In this document: in pieces, positions 10,573-21,699 of the stretch
Numbering within the stretch: position 1 is the stretch's first letter
Layout: each line of letters starts with the position of its first letter
The notes under the pieces: generated by a model
The model's input: only the letters and a program-made list of their open reading frames with translations
What the model was told of the DNA's origin: nothing
Database searches by the model: none
Program-made: the position numbers and the translations under genes
Assembly (NCBI GenBank): GCA_023375785.1
Contig: SZWC01002393.1
Location: 68,136 to 125,927 of the forward strand
Reading direction: 5' to 3'
From: Penium margaritaceum
Taxonomy: Eukaryota > Streptophyta > Zygnematophyceae > Desmidiales > Peniaceae
Length of the DNA stretch: 57,792 bases

Positions 10573-11869
10573 TAGGTGAAAGACGGAAATGGCCCTCCGG
10601 TGACTTGAATCATTCAAGTCTCCCTACACATGGTCGTTGATGACGATTGCCCCCATAGTGACGCGGAGGAGAAAACCCCTCAAGCGAGCTCTGGGCGCCA
10701 TTGTGCAAACTCCGATGACGACCTAAGTGCAGGATCTGGAGGTTCCGATGCGTTGCATTATGACAATGTCAACAATAATGTAGATTGGTTGACTAGATTA
10801 TCATGAAGTTCCGATATTGTCTGTCCAACTTCTTGACGATGCTGGACTCTTAAAAAAACCACGCTTCCACATTCTCCATCCCCCACCCCTAACTTCTCAA
10901 CGGAGTTACTTGAAGCAACCTCTCACAACGCGGCATCACAAGGTTTGCTCAACTCAAGCGTCCAAGACCCAAAGTATTCCTCATTTTGTTTTCCACCTTT
11001 GTATATATGCGCTTGACTTTCTTGACACTAGTCATAGAAAAGCACTTATTCTTAGCTACAAATGATCGAATATTCTCTATTTGCAAAAAGTGCCTTCTGC
11101 TCTACATCTCATCCTTGTGAACCATCCACCTTTCCCTCAGCGTAGTTATTGCTTTTGTTTGTTCTTTGTGTATCATGGTTGGTGAATGTTTCATGGTTGA
11201 AGAGCTGGGCGGATGAGAGTCAGACGTCCCAGTTTATGGGTATCCAAGTGATTTTATTTACTCTGAGACTGGAAATGAGAACACGTTTGATGAAGACAAG
11301 TTAGGGGTATTGGTGTGTCAGTCCTGGTGGCCTCTGGACTTAAGGCGTTTCACACGCAGGCACACTACAAGGGTCGACGAGCGCCACGACAGCCCCTGCA
11401 ACCTTCTGCACTCTCCAATGCGCCTCGAAGAATTTTCTCGGTGACCAGCTCTCCGGGTCTATTTTTCTCAGTGGTCCCCTTCCTCTCATTTCTTAGCGTA
11501 GATTTGTAGCTCTCCTCATTCTGCTCATGTTGCTTCTTTCGGCTCGTCGGTCGGACAGCCAAGCAGCCCGTACGGGCCCTGGGTCCGTTTGGACCCCTGC
11601 TTGGGATCCTGACCATTTATTGTTCTTGCTTTTTTGTTCTCCTTGACCAAACTGTGGGTCGCGCATTGAGCACACGTTTGGTAGGTGAGGTGGGAGGGGA
11701 TAGCCCCCGCTTGCTCATTCTGTCACCAAAAAGTCCTCACTGTCTCATGTGTTTCTTTGCTGTCTCTCACTCAAACTAAGTGCCATCAGTTTTGTTGGGT
11801 ACCTCTAGACCCCCTCTCATACACTGTCAGTACTTGAAATAGTTTCTCCCACTCTCTCATGGTATCAGA
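10573..11869 (+). other. Unassigned stretch ending in the copia G 5' LTR
   Basis: No gene is recognised in these bases. Around 10985-11040 there is a TATA-rich segment with some likeness to the end of the Gy1 LTR (TATATG, then TTGACACT-GTCAT). The last several hundred bases should be the 5' LTR of element G, since a canonical copia primer site begins at 11870 right after a CTCTCA end. The LTR start cannot be placed without a second copy. Confidence 0.45.
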
Positions 11870-11880
11870 GAACTTGAGAG
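11870..11880 (+). other. Primer-binding site of copia G (tRNA-iMet 3' end)
   Basis: TGGTATCAGAG directly after an LTR-like end in CA is the classic plant copia primer site, complementary to the 3' end of initiator tRNA-Met. It fixes the plus orientation and 5' boundary of element G. It contrasts with the anticodon-arm sites of families A, B and C in this window. Confidence 0.8.
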
Positions 11881-13148
11881 ACAACCTTCGTCCCACTCCA
11901 CCTCAAAGCCGCGGAGGCTCCTGAGTTGGTTGGGCTGGGCTGGGTGGGGCGGACATGTTCTGGCAACGTGGAGGCCCTGAGCTTTGGGTTCATGTCACGC
12001 AGTCCTCCAGCAGAGCCGGAGGCTCTGCTGAAATTTCCTCGTAGCGTCCAGCGTCGCGACTGCCATCTTGGTGGTGACGCTCACCGCCGGTGACATTCTA
12101 CACCGCCGCACAAGCAGCGGATATCTTTCCGCTGTTGGTACATTGCAGCTGTCACAGCATCTTTGTGGCAGCGGCACATTTCTTGGTGCGTCCCCGAGGT
12201 AGCAGCCACTGTCGCATTTAGCAGAAGCAACAGCATCGGCTGCTGCCTTCCACTGGAGGAGATCCGGCAGCAGCAACTGTTGCGCCACCCAGCATCTAAG
12301 CGGCAGTCGCGGCCGCGGCTCTCCCAGCAACATCCACAGTCACAGCAGCAGCACCTACACCTACAGTTGCAACGATCGCTACATCCGCAACTGCAGGGGC
12401 AGCTGCGGCGGTTGCGACAGCGTCAAAGTTACAGGTAAAGCTGCAGTCATAGCTGCAGCCGGAGCCGCAATGAGAGCAGCAGCTGGATCTGCAGTTGGAG
12501 CTGTAGTCAGATCTGCACTCTAAGGTGCAGGCCCAAGTGCGTCCAGTGCCAAACTGACTTTGGCGCTGGAGTCCACGCTGCAGCCAGACCCGCAGGCAGG
12601 GCTGCATTTGCGACTGCAGCCGAAGCAGCAGGCACAGAAGCAGACGCAGCTCCCGCCGTAGCCGCCGCCCTGATCGCAGCTACAATCACAGCTGCGATCG
12701 CAACCACGCGCACTGACAGGCGCGCAAGAAACAACCGTCGTGCGAGCTGCCAGCCCGTTGCAAGGCCAGCTCGCGCAATCCAACCCCAACCCCAAACCGA
12801 AAACAAGAAGAAAAAAAAACAGGGGCGTCGGAGGACCCAGCTCCCCTTAGGTGAAACCAACAAACAAAACAACAACAAAAAAACAGAAGGGACCGTTGAC
12901 TCCTTCCTCTCCTTCCTTGGCTCCAGTTTTTTTTTGTTGATTTTTACTTTTATTGTTTTAGTTTTCTTTGTGGTCGAGACCCGGGCATCCGAGGTATTGT
13001 CCCGATGCCTCGAGAGACCACTAGGGCTCTACTTTCCAGCTCCCGCTTTCTGCCCTTCCTTGGTCGAGACCTGGGTATACGGGGTCTTGTCCCAGTACTT
13101 CGGGAGACCTGTTGCAGTCGACCCTTCACTATCGTTTCTTCGGTGGCA
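11881..13148 (+). other. Copia G leader and low-complexity Ala/Gln-rich region
   Basis: Bases 12150-12720 are dominated by GCAGC, GCTGC and GCAACT motifs. The plus frame near 12330 reads as an alanine, threonine and proline-rich peptide, but frames change repeatedly and no Gag domain is recognised. Position between primer site and protease suggests degenerated gag of element G. Bases 12900-13148 have GGTCGAGACC-type duplications at about 12971 and 13063 followed by similar text. No independent gene is supported. Confidence 0.4.
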
Positions 13149-13980
13149 TGGCAGCACCTGCGCTGCCACCTCCTGGGGTCGATTGGGCCCCACCCCACTG
13201 GGCCCCATCGTTCTACTGGCCACCATCGGCTTTCTATGCCCCTCCAGCGTGGCTCCACATGCCACCTTCTGCCGCCTATGCTCCAGCTGCGCTCGCTGCA
13301 CCAGCATCTCATCCACCTTCTCTCTGGGAGTCACGGGCGAGCATGCCCCATCCGCCTCGACCTCCTGCACCTTGTGGTGTGAGTACGGCTGTTGGGTCTG
13401 GAGGTCAAAAGTATGAATCGGATGGATCCCTGCAGGGAGCATCGATGGGGGGTCCACCAGTTAATGCCGCGTGGGTTGAGGGTTGGGAGCATGTGTCGTT
13501 TCCTGGCTCTTGTCTCTTGGCAGCCTGTGGCCAGTCACTAATCCTCTCCTGAGTACCTTGGTCGTGTTGCCGTTTTTCATATGCTCTCTTCTGCTCGTGT
13601 GTCGCGTGATTTTTGGATCATCGACTCGGGCGCCACACATCACATGACGTTGTCGCGCTCTGCGTTTGTGTCGTTGGGGCCTGTTGAGGATGTTCGCTTC
13701 ATTCGCACTGGCTCCGGCCACATTTTGCCTGTTTAAGGCGTGGGTGTTGTTCGATTTGTTGGTCCCTCAGGTGACGTTTGTTTGCCTGATGTGGTTTACG
13801 TGCCTGTCCTACAGCTCACTCTGCTCTCTGTGTCCACCTTGGACGATCAGGGTATGGATTTGATCGCATCTCATGGCTTTGGCACTCTGTCCTTGCAGTC
13901 ACCTGGACGCGTCATGGTTCGTGGCATTCATTCTGAGAGGCTGTACCGTGTGCCGCTTGCTCTTGCTCCCCGCTTGATCC
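13149..13980 (+). pseudogene. Copia G gag tail and aspartic protease
   Basis: From 13149 the frame encodes a Pro/Ala/Trp-rich linker (APPHWAPSFYW, YAPPAWLHMPP) as found in some plant copia Gag tails. After a stop the protease active site appears at about 13610-13650 as FWIIDSGATHHMT, with the catalytic DSGA intact. The fold continues past a TAA near 13735 (DVVYVPVLQLTLLSVSTLDDQ). The element stops at about 13980, where a minus-strand integrase fragment of another family begins. RT and integrase of G are absent. Confidence 0.8.
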
Positions 13981-13984
13981 CCTT

Positions 13985-14200
13985 GCTCTTCATCCATGCC
14001 GAGCTCCCCTTGTACTTGCCGCTATTGTCGCTCCAAAACGTCTTCACCTTTAACTCTCTTTGCCGCTGCACTACCGCCACAAATTCTTGCATGCACGACA
14101 AGACATCACTCTTCCTTTTGATGATGTAGAGGTAGAGCTTGCGGCTGTGATCATTGATGAAGGTCACGAAGTAGCGAGTGTTGGAGTAATGCTCCTCACC
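13985..14200 (-). pseudogene. Copia family B integrase core fragment (probably from B1)
   Basis: The minus strand reads RYFVTFINDHSRKLYLYIIKR, then FWSDNSGKYKG and WMKSKGIK. It matches the integrase of B2 (FTFIDDHGHNLYLYIIKR, WMKSKGTK). The central catalytic Asp of SDNS is present. The fragment continues the domain order of B1, whose integrase breaks off at 15508 after VHTDVCG. The simplest reading is one B1 integrase split by the 14200-15508 insert; a separate fragment is possible. Confidence 0.7.
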
Positions 14201-14237
14201 ATGGCAAGAGTGACTCCGAAAAGGAACACCAAAAAGA

Positions 14238-14880
14238 CAAGCCTTAGTGGCTTAGTGGTTAATGGGGTCCACCTCTAGAGGCAGGGGCCCGGGTTCAAGT
14301 CCCACAAGATGAATTTCTGCCCTGCCTCAAGGGAGGTGGAAAATAGACGCCAGGAAGCTAGCTCAAACTCTAGAATTCCTCCTTGAGTTTCTAGAAGGAT
14401 AAGTGAGGGTCCAGGAAGGTGCCACACCTTCTAGAAGGGGTGACTTGTTCTACAAGGCATCTAGGGGTGTCTTGGTCTTCTGGATACCTTCCCTCCTACT
14501 AGAAACAAGCTGAGGAATCTAGGAAGGGGCAGAAGCTTCTAGAGGAAGGAAGGGAGGCCTTCCTAGGTGGGAAAAAGACAGGCTACCGAGGGCCACTCTA
14601 GAAGCTGTAGAATTTGGTAGGAAGCTCCAAATCTGGCATGCTTTCGTGTTCTGGAAAGCTTAGATCAGTGGCTATGGAATGCCACTGCTTTTGAGCCTTC
14701 AAAAAGAGTTTACTCCCAGTAAATTGAGGCCAAAACTATTGCCTCACTCTCTAACCAGCTTTCTGCCATCTTTGGAACCATTTGCCTCCACAGTTTCAGT
14801 CTCTCCAAAACCAGTTGGTGGTGTGAACCAGCCACTGCTAGGGACCCTCCAGGGTGCACACTCACCCTCAGGCCAACAGC
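14238..14880 (+). repeat. Repeat R, copy 2, with tRNA-like head (SINE-like)
   Basis: The head carries an RNA polymerase III A-box match, TGGCTTAGTGG (14248-14258), and a B-box match, GGTTCAAGTCC (14292-14302), starts 44 nt apart. This spacing is typical for tRNA genes and SINEs. The body continues through a long stretch rich in TCTAGAAG motifs and aligns with 1-374 from 14506 onward. At about 640 bp it is long for a SINE, so it may be a SINE fused to another repeat. No poly(A) tail is visible. Confidence 0.65.
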
Positions 14881-15505
14881 AAGCCCCCCCAATGGAGCTC
14901 TCAAATGGTCCGTGAGAAGAATGCTACGGTCCTCATGCAACTTGTTCCAAGTCATTTGGTGAAGAATTGGGGAAGTTAGAGTCGGGTTTGCAAACAACCA
15001 TGGAGGATTCGCGTCCAAAATCCCTAAGTGTTGAGCTGATACAGTGAACAGCTCCAGCCGGTGAGTCTTGCTTGAGACTCACCCGTTGGCCGGCGAGCAG
15101 GGCTCGCCGGCCACGCATTCTTGAGCGAGGGCAAAAGATCCTCAAGGTCCTCAAACTGAGGACTAGGCCGCATCAAGTAAAACACACAAGAGCCTGGACA
15201 GTGTCACTAAGCAAACTAAGACTAAACTAGGTTTCCAAAGTGAATTTGCAGTATTTCCCACAAAGCACAATTACAGAAACAAGTAGGTCTCAAAAGACAA
15301 ACAACTAGAGACTACTCCAGAGGGGATGGAGCTGGAGAAAAGCTGCCAGGGGGGGGAGACGAGCGCACGCGAGCCGCCAGATGCATTGCGGTGGGGATAC
15401 GGCTTTGCATGGGAGTTCAGTGTGCATCGCATCCACTCTCTTGGTCAGCATGCCCTGTGCACTCAGGTCCACACAGGAGGGAATAATGTATACAGACGGA
15501 TTAAC
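14881..15505. other. Unassigned insert with two adjacent hairpins
   Basis: No coding domain is recognised. Two perfect inverted repeats lie next to each other. GGTGAGTCT (15060-15068) pairs with 15075-15083. GGCCGGCGAGC (15088-15098) pairs with 15102-15112 across a 3-nt loop. The segment, together with R2, separates the two parts of the B1 integrase, so it may be the rest of the inserted unit. Confidence 0.5.
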
Positions 15506-15507
15506 AG

Positions 15508-16914
15508 TCCACACACGTCAGTGTGCACCCCCTTGAACTTTGCCAATGCACGCGTCCCTTTTCCATCAAACGGCTGCCGTGTTACCTTGCATACCACGTA
15601 CGGCTCACACACGGCATTGTTGGCTTTGTCGAGGCTCTTGACCTCAAGACCCCGTACCACTTCCTTCTTTGCCATGTCCCTCACAGTTGAGGGAGTGATG
15701 TGAGATAGGCGACGGTGCCATAGGTCGAGGTCTCCACGGAGTAGGTACAAGTCGTCCTCTCGCTTTCCACATGCAATCACCTCGCCATCACCCTCCTTCC
15801 GGATGATGGCCTCCTTTTTTTTGAAGAGTAACTCAAGCCTCTTGTCAGTAAGGTGGCTCACTGATAGCAGATTTGTCCCAAAGTTGGGCATGTGGAGCAC
15901 GTAGAGAATGGTGCTAGTGACAGCCTCCCCGTCCACATCCACCTTGATGCGAATGTTGCCTTCACCAGCAGCCAACTCTTTTTTGCCGTTGGCCACCATC
16001 ATGCGTTGTTCCGAGGCGCCATAGGTGACGAATGGCGCCCGCTTACATTGCATGTGGTGGCTGAATCCAGAGTCAATCAGGGCGACTCCTGGATCTGTCA
16101 AGTTGGTGGACTCCTTCGCCATCATTGCACGGTCCTCATTCTTTCCAGCTTTCCCCAACTGGTTCAACTTCTTGTTGGGGAAGTTGCGTGCGTATTGGCC
16201 CTCTTTCCCACATGCATAGCGCTCCCCCTTCTTTTCACCTTTCTTGCTGCACTGCTTGAAACCCTTCCCCTTCTTGCCTCCCCCTCCACCTTGAGGACAA
16301 ACGACATAGGCGGAACTTGATGTTTCCCCGCTCTCTCTCCCATCACGTCGCATTCATTCATTGTGGACGTACTCAGCCACCTTAGGGTACTTCAGCTCAT
16401 CGGCAGACTAACTGCCTATGATGGTGATCATGGGACTCCAACTGTCTGGCAAGGCCAGAAGGAGGATCATGGCTTGCAACTGAGGGCCAACCTTCCATCC
16501 GGTGGCTATGCACTCAGTAGTAAGGGACTCAATCTGCTGCAGGATCTGCATGATGTCGTCACCTGCGTTGTCTCGGAGGGTGACGAGCCTCTTGAAGAAG
16601 AAGAGCTGGTTAGAAAGGTTGGTGGACTGGTAGATGGTGCAAAGCTTCTTCCAGGCCTCTGCGGCCTTTGTTCATCCTTGAATCAGTGCGTGCTGCGTCA
16701 GAGCTAGCACTAAAACCAACAAATAAACTGCCTTCTTGTACTTGTCCACTTCCTCCGGCGTTGCGGAATCCAGAGTGGCGGTCTCTTCATCGTTGAACAA
16801 CTCAAGCAAGCCTTCGTCATTAAGGTAGACCTCAAAATACCACCTCCACAAAGGGAAGCCATTCCTGTCAAACTTTGACATGGCGCCGATGCTTTCTTGC
16901 TTGGTCATTGCCAT
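15508..16914 (-). pseudogene. Copia B1 gag, protease and start of integrase
   Basis: The ATG at 16914 starts MAMTKQES, matching the B2 start MVTTKQGS. The frame is the same throughout, broken only by stops at 16674 (TGA), about 16410 (TAG) and 16355 (TGA). Domains: a copia-type Gag (LWRWYFEVYL, then PDSWSPMITII), a degenerate zinc knuckle (YACGKEGQYARNF), a protease with LIDSGFSHHM (DSGF instead of DSGA), and the GAG-pre-integrase region LWHRRLSHITPSTV. It stops just after VHTDVCG. Two of the three stops are TGA, as expected from CGA changed by deamination. Confidence 0.85.
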
Positions 16915-16965
16915 GGCGCACGACGGTAGTCTGAAAGTTGTATAGCTAGGGTCCCTTCTAGGCAC

Positions 16966-16980
16966 GTGGACACATAAATC
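16966..16980 (-). other. Degenerate half-tRNA primer site of B1
   Basis: On the minus strand the 15 bases read GATTTATGTGTCCAC, matching 11 of 15 positions of GGGTTATGGGCCCAC, the complement of the initiator tRNA-Met anticodon arm. The site lies 2 nt from the LTR, exactly as in families A and C. Decay since insertion explains the mismatches, but the call leans on the better-preserved copies. Confidence 0.55.
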
Positions 16981-16982
16981 TT

Positions 16983-17514
16983 TGTTGGCACTAGTGGGTG
17001 TGAATGCACCCTCAAGGATGCTCTCATTGACACGCGCTACCAGTGTTTTGGGCAGCCAATGGATACCAATGATGAAGAGTGTGGAGCACAAGGATCACGG
17101 ATAGGAGTGGGCAAAACAAGTTGCATTCAGTAGAACCGAATTGAAACACTTTGTTGTGATTTAGCATAGTGATATTGCATAATGTATTCATAGCCTGTGA
17201 TCTAAGATTTCCAAAGCATACAAGCACGCCCAAATCGGAGCAGTAGAGCCCTTGCTACGGCCGTCGATGTAATCTGTGGTGGAGCCACCCACCTTGCCTT
17301 GCACTCTAGGCAACGTGAGGCGCTTCGACGATGACCTGTCGGAGCGCCTTTCCTTGCCCAAAAGTGAGGAGAGCTTGACCCTGGTCAAGGAGATCTCTCT
17401 AGTTTCTTCATTCATGCCCCTGTTGCATTTGGAGCTCGTTGGAGACAAACTCGGATCACTGGCGGTGGATTATCCCGCCACCCATGGCGGGTACCAGGTT
17501 CCACCCATCCAACA
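16983..17514 (-). repeat. 5' LTR of copia B1 (532 bp)
   Basis: The LTR runs from TGTTGG (16983) to CCAACA (17514), a 6-bp perfect terminal inverted repeat. It is the reference copy for family B. The sequence recurs inverted at 28726-29235 (the B2 5' LTR) and in the same orientation, truncated, at 28437-28716. Confidence 0.85.
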
Positions 17515-18689
17515 CCCGATTTTTGGGCTTGGCAAACTTCCTGATTTTTCAGTCAAATCAAGCAATTAAAAGCTCTATCCTGCATGGAAAATCCAAGGAA
17601 TCCAAACACAAAGTCAGATCAGGTGTTCAACCACTCCTCAATGGTCTAACCAGGGATTACGATCGACGGCACTCATGGCAAGGGGCACACAATGTCAACA
17701 GATTGGCGCATCTGGGCATGCTCCAGCAGCCGGCATATGCAGTTGGTGTCGTTGCACCGGCGAGATATTGAAACTGTACCTCATGGGTCTCGGCCACACT
17801 GTGGCCCATCTTGAAGCAAGAACGTGGCTTTACTGGGGAGCAGCAGACTAGGTCAATGGCATGACCTGAAACTTGTGCACCCACGGATCATGGAGATCCA
17901 TGTCCTTAAGTAGGGGATAAGCAAGCTTTGTTTCTGCACATCTCGTGATACTTTGGTGCAGAAATGCACTCCACAACAGATGAAAACGATGTTTTTTGGA
18001 GGTATTCCCCTCAACAATAGTCCTCCCTCCCTTGCCTACCTGCTATAGTACCTGATTCCCCCCCTCCATCCCCCCTCCCCTCAACCCCCCAACCCCTTCC
18101 CCCCTCCACCCCTCCCCCCCCATGGAGCAGAAACCAAAGGACTTAGAGACACCTCCTCCCTGCCACACAAGAGAGGCCAATTTCGATTTCTAGGAGGTGC
18201 TGTACCTAATATACGCTGACACAGAGGGGGTCTGGCTGTCCTACCTAAGCCAGTACCATACTGCTGACCCCTGCTAGGTTCAGGCAGCAGTGTGGGGGAT
18301 GGAGGGCCTCCTGAATTCAATTCCACAGGATCTTGTTTTCAAAGTCTGTCTCTTCTTGAGTATAACAAGGACCAGAGTAGGGGCATTAAAGGGATCCTCA
18401 TGGGGTCTGGGATTTGGAGATGACCCTTTTTTTCTGTAGAGACCCATGCCACAAGGTCGCATTGCCTTGCCGATTTCAACACTCTTTGAGAGGGTATCAA
18501 CACTCACAGTGGGCTATGAGACTCTACACCTGCTTGGGGACTGCTGGTGGCTCACAACACTGGGATCTTGGCACCTTCATGCTAGGGGTCTGCAAGGACT
18601 ACTGTGACATGTTCTTGTGCTTTGACTGCATCTCCCTCAAGGAATTGTTTTCCTCACCTCAAGCTAATACCTTGGGAGCAGTGCTACTT
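17515..18689. other. Unassigned stretch with a C-rich pyrimidine tract
   Basis: Nothing coding is recognised. Bases 18056-18121 are almost pure pyrimidine in C runs of four to eight, with matching G runs on the other strand. The longest frames on either strand look random. It lies between the B1 LTR and copia fragment H. Confidence 0.5.
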
Positions 18690-19525
18690 CCTGGTGAATA
18701 CAGCAGCTGAGGAGGCAGCCAGGGTACACCAGTTGATCCCGCTCATTGTAGTGACTGCTGTGAAAATCGCGACCGCCTCCTCATTTGTATCAGCCTCTCC
18801 CTCTCCCTCTCCCCCAGCGAGCCTGAGATAGAACATTGTAGCAGCCACTCAAGAGAAGAAGGGGAAGAAGGGACATGAAAAGGGGCAGAAGCAGATGACA
18901 CTGGCAGGCAGTGGCAGTGGACGGTCTGTCCATTGCTACAAATATGGAGGCATACACCGGTACACAGTGTCCCAGCAGCTCCTTGAATAGACGAGGATCA
19001 CACGTAGCCTGCAAGCAGAACATGCATCTCAGACCGCTTCCCACATCAAGCAAGAGAGCCGCGCCGCGTCGATGAAAGAAATTGCGGTGTCACCTTCCCC
19101 TGCCTAAATATCAATCTCAAGCAGCAACAACTAGGACCCTCCAGAGTGCACCATTGCAGAGCTCTATCAACTGCAGATACTTCACATTCAGGGAGGTGCG
19201 AGTATGTTGAAAAAGTCAAGTGGTACATAGTGAGTGTGTCCTGTGGTGTCTGTTGTCCCTGATGATGCCTGTGGGGGGCTTTCTCTTTTTGTTGTGAGGA
19301 TGAGCTTGGGACTGAAACCACCACGTGTCTTTATGAGTCCCATTCTCATGTTTCATAATTGGGAGCCCTCTGCTTAGTGTCTAGCAGAGGGTGGGTGCTC
19401 CGTGGCACGTTTCTTGGCGACAACAATAGGTCGTGATACGAATACCACCTAGATGGTTGAATCTGGTGCCACTCATTGCATGACTTATCATTGTACTGAC
19501 ATCATTTCCTTTGGTCCTTTGGGGG
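18690..19525 (+). pseudogene. Copia fragment H: gag tail with zinc knuckle and protease
   Basis: A frame with NTAAEEAARVHQLIPL and a basic run leads to a zinc-knuckle remnant at about 18930-18975, read as HCYKYGGIHRYTVS, with the second and third cysteines lost. At 19452-19525 a protease active-site remnant reads MVESGATHCMTYH, where the catalytic Asp of DSGA is now Glu. The protease is cut off just after FGPLG at about 19522. Stops and indels separate the two parts. Confidence 0.6.
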
Positions 19526-21694
19526 TTTTTTGCTATTTCCGTGGATGCTTAGATTGAGCAAGAGCAAAAGCAAGTAGAAGAAACGGAATGTACGGGAGGG
19601 CAAGAGCAAACAGGCATATGCAGGGGCAGGGAGATAGCCGTAAAAAGTTGAAGGCAAGCGGCAGATGCAAGGTAGAAGGTCGGAGTCTTCGTTAGACAAT
19701 TGAATACCAAGAGCATGCAGGAAGAAGGAATGGACACCTTGCAGAGCTGAGTGCACAAAGGGAGTGACGGAGTGGAGCTGCAAGAGAGTGGCAAGAGAAT
19801 GGTTGGCAAAGGATGAGCGAGGAAGGAATGGAAGAGCGGAGACATGGTGGCGAGGGCCAGGGAACCAAAGGCAAAGAGGATGGACAAGTAAATTCATCTG
19901 GATTAAACTTGGAGGGCATGAATATCCTCTGCTTATGAAATAGAACAGGACACACAGCCAGTACAATTGTTTCTTTTTGCTAGCCGGACACGTGTCATGG
20001 TAGTCACTTTATGAGGAGATCAAATGATGGTCGTTCCCAACGGTCGTATGAGCCAAGAGCCTTTGCCAAGGTAGTTTGGTAGAGGAAATGAACTGTTCTT
20101 GAGATCTTGGAATTTTCCGAGGCACAGCCTATGTCCGATTCTATTCCCAAAAACCGCCTTGAATTTGACTGAGGAGACTTGCCTGTCATATGATAGAGTC
20201 TCTCCCAAGAACATGATTTTGGAACTCCACAGGCAAGTAAGAGATGGTGCCATCCACCAATCTATGACAACCCCAATGCATGAATACCTTGAATTATGTG
20301 TGTTTTTTTTTGTTGACTCAGCAGAAAGACGATTTCTCTCACCTCAAGTCATAGGAGGGCATTGGTAAAGAGGGTCACCAAGGAGAACATATTTCACACT
20401 AAAGCCAAGTAGAACCTCTAAGAAAAGGAGTTCATAGATGTGAGTAGCCCACTCGTTTGCAGTTCCTCTTCCTTCATCAATGATGAAGGTACGCAATGGG
20501 TCAATCCTGCCCACAAAAGAACGGAGATTGATGTGATTTTTGCAACTGGTGATTGTGAACCAGTTCCTCCAACATGCCTTCTAAAGGATGCCTTGCCAGA
20601 GTGAAGGACCTGTATGGGGCTGCCTCAGGTGCTGATGGTATCAAGGAAGGAGGAGTTGTTGGAGATGGTGGCATATATCCTGGAGGGTTTGGTGAGGATG
20701 AAGTGGATGCCCTCGAATCTGGTACCAGTTTTCATGTCAATCTAGGAGAAAGTGGTTGGAACAATACTCCTTTAGTGAGCAGTTGCTATCTCAAAAGAGG
20801 AGTTTATCTGACTACATAGTTACATTTTCTCCATTTTTGTCAAGAAATTGGAGTGGAAGTTCCCCTTTAGCCATTCCATGGAGCTGGATGGAATTGTTGA
20901 GCTAGTGATGGTGATGGTGATGGTGATGGTGTGCCGATGTGCTAAAGGGAGTGCTGCCACAATGTTTCTCACAAAGGAAGATTTTCCACAGATGATCCTC
21001 TGTGTCCTTGTGAGGGAATGGAGAAGCAGGAGATTTCTGAGGGATCCAAGCCACAGCTGCAACAGCTTAGTCCACCAGTGTTTCTTGATTCCGATGATCA
21101 GGGGGACTGACGATGTCTGGTTCCAGTGGTTGTACTGATCCTTGGGAATTAGCTTACATGCATCAGATGGAGGTGCAGGTGCTGGTTGAATTATGTGACT
21201 TGCTTTATGATGAAGTTAAAATGTTGCTTCATGTCTTTAGAGCTAGGGGCTTCACACAAATCAACACTCATCCGCGACCTGAAGGACCTCCTGGAGGCAT
21301 ATGAAACTGGTTGTGCAGCCCAAGCACTACTATTTGTAAGTTGTCGAATCCACCATGAAGGATGTTTCTGTAGATTTTGTGATGTTAATCATGGATTTTT
21401 CCAGTATGGTACGCACTCAGCCTTGTAAGGCATGGGAATTGCCACAACATCTTCATATTCTCTCTTGAAAGGTCATTATCTACCAATTTTTTTTGTGCAT
21501 GGATGGATTTTGTAACCATGAGCAATGTTCTCCCTACTAGCATGACAGAGAATCCCTTCAGAAATCATCATCACAAAGAAGAGTATTACATTATTCTATG
21601 TGAATACATTTCCTCCCTGCAACGTTACCATCAAACAAAGTATGGTGATTGAGGATAAACTGATAGTATGGGTATTTGACCAGCTTCAAACATG
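19526..21694. other. Unassigned 2.2 kb flank of element A
   Basis: No transposon domain is recognised. A minus-strand frame from 20508 to 20020 is coding-like, with RIDPLRTFIIDEGRG and YELLFLEVLLGFS then SVKFKAVFGNRIGHR, interrupted by one TGA near 20355. That TGA is next to a donor-like AG/GTGAGA, and a CAG acceptor-like site precedes 20508. I cannot assign a function; it may be a host exon remnant. A (GATGGT)n microsatellite sits at 20905-20930. The Leu/Ser-rich minus frame at 19502-19966 looks like chance. Confidence 0.35.
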
Positions 21695-21699
21695 GAAGG
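21695..21699. repeat. Target site duplication of A, left copy
   Basis: GAAGG immediately before the left LTR is identical to the five bases right after the right LTR (27848-27852), the usual staggered-cut footprint of copia integrase. Confidence 0.9.

Larger units (their letters stand above)
13985..17514 (-). mobile_element. Ty1/copia element B1, 3'-truncated and interrupted
   Basis: Reading on the minus strand: 5' LTR 17514-16983, degenerate primer site 16980-16966, gag from 16914, protease, integrase N-terminus to 15508, a 1.3 kb insert, then an integrase core fragment to 13985. RT, RNase H and the 3' LTR are missing. The element abuts the end of copia G at about 13980. Confidence 0.7.

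Noticed and set aside
12507..12878. Cys/Ala-rich minus-strand frames
   Set aside because: They come from GCAGC/GCTGC low-complexity DNA; all frames there look alike in composition.
19502..19966. 154-residue Leu/Ser-rich minus-strand frame
   Set aside because: Low-complexity composition, no recognisable domain, and it overlaps the end of copia fragment H.
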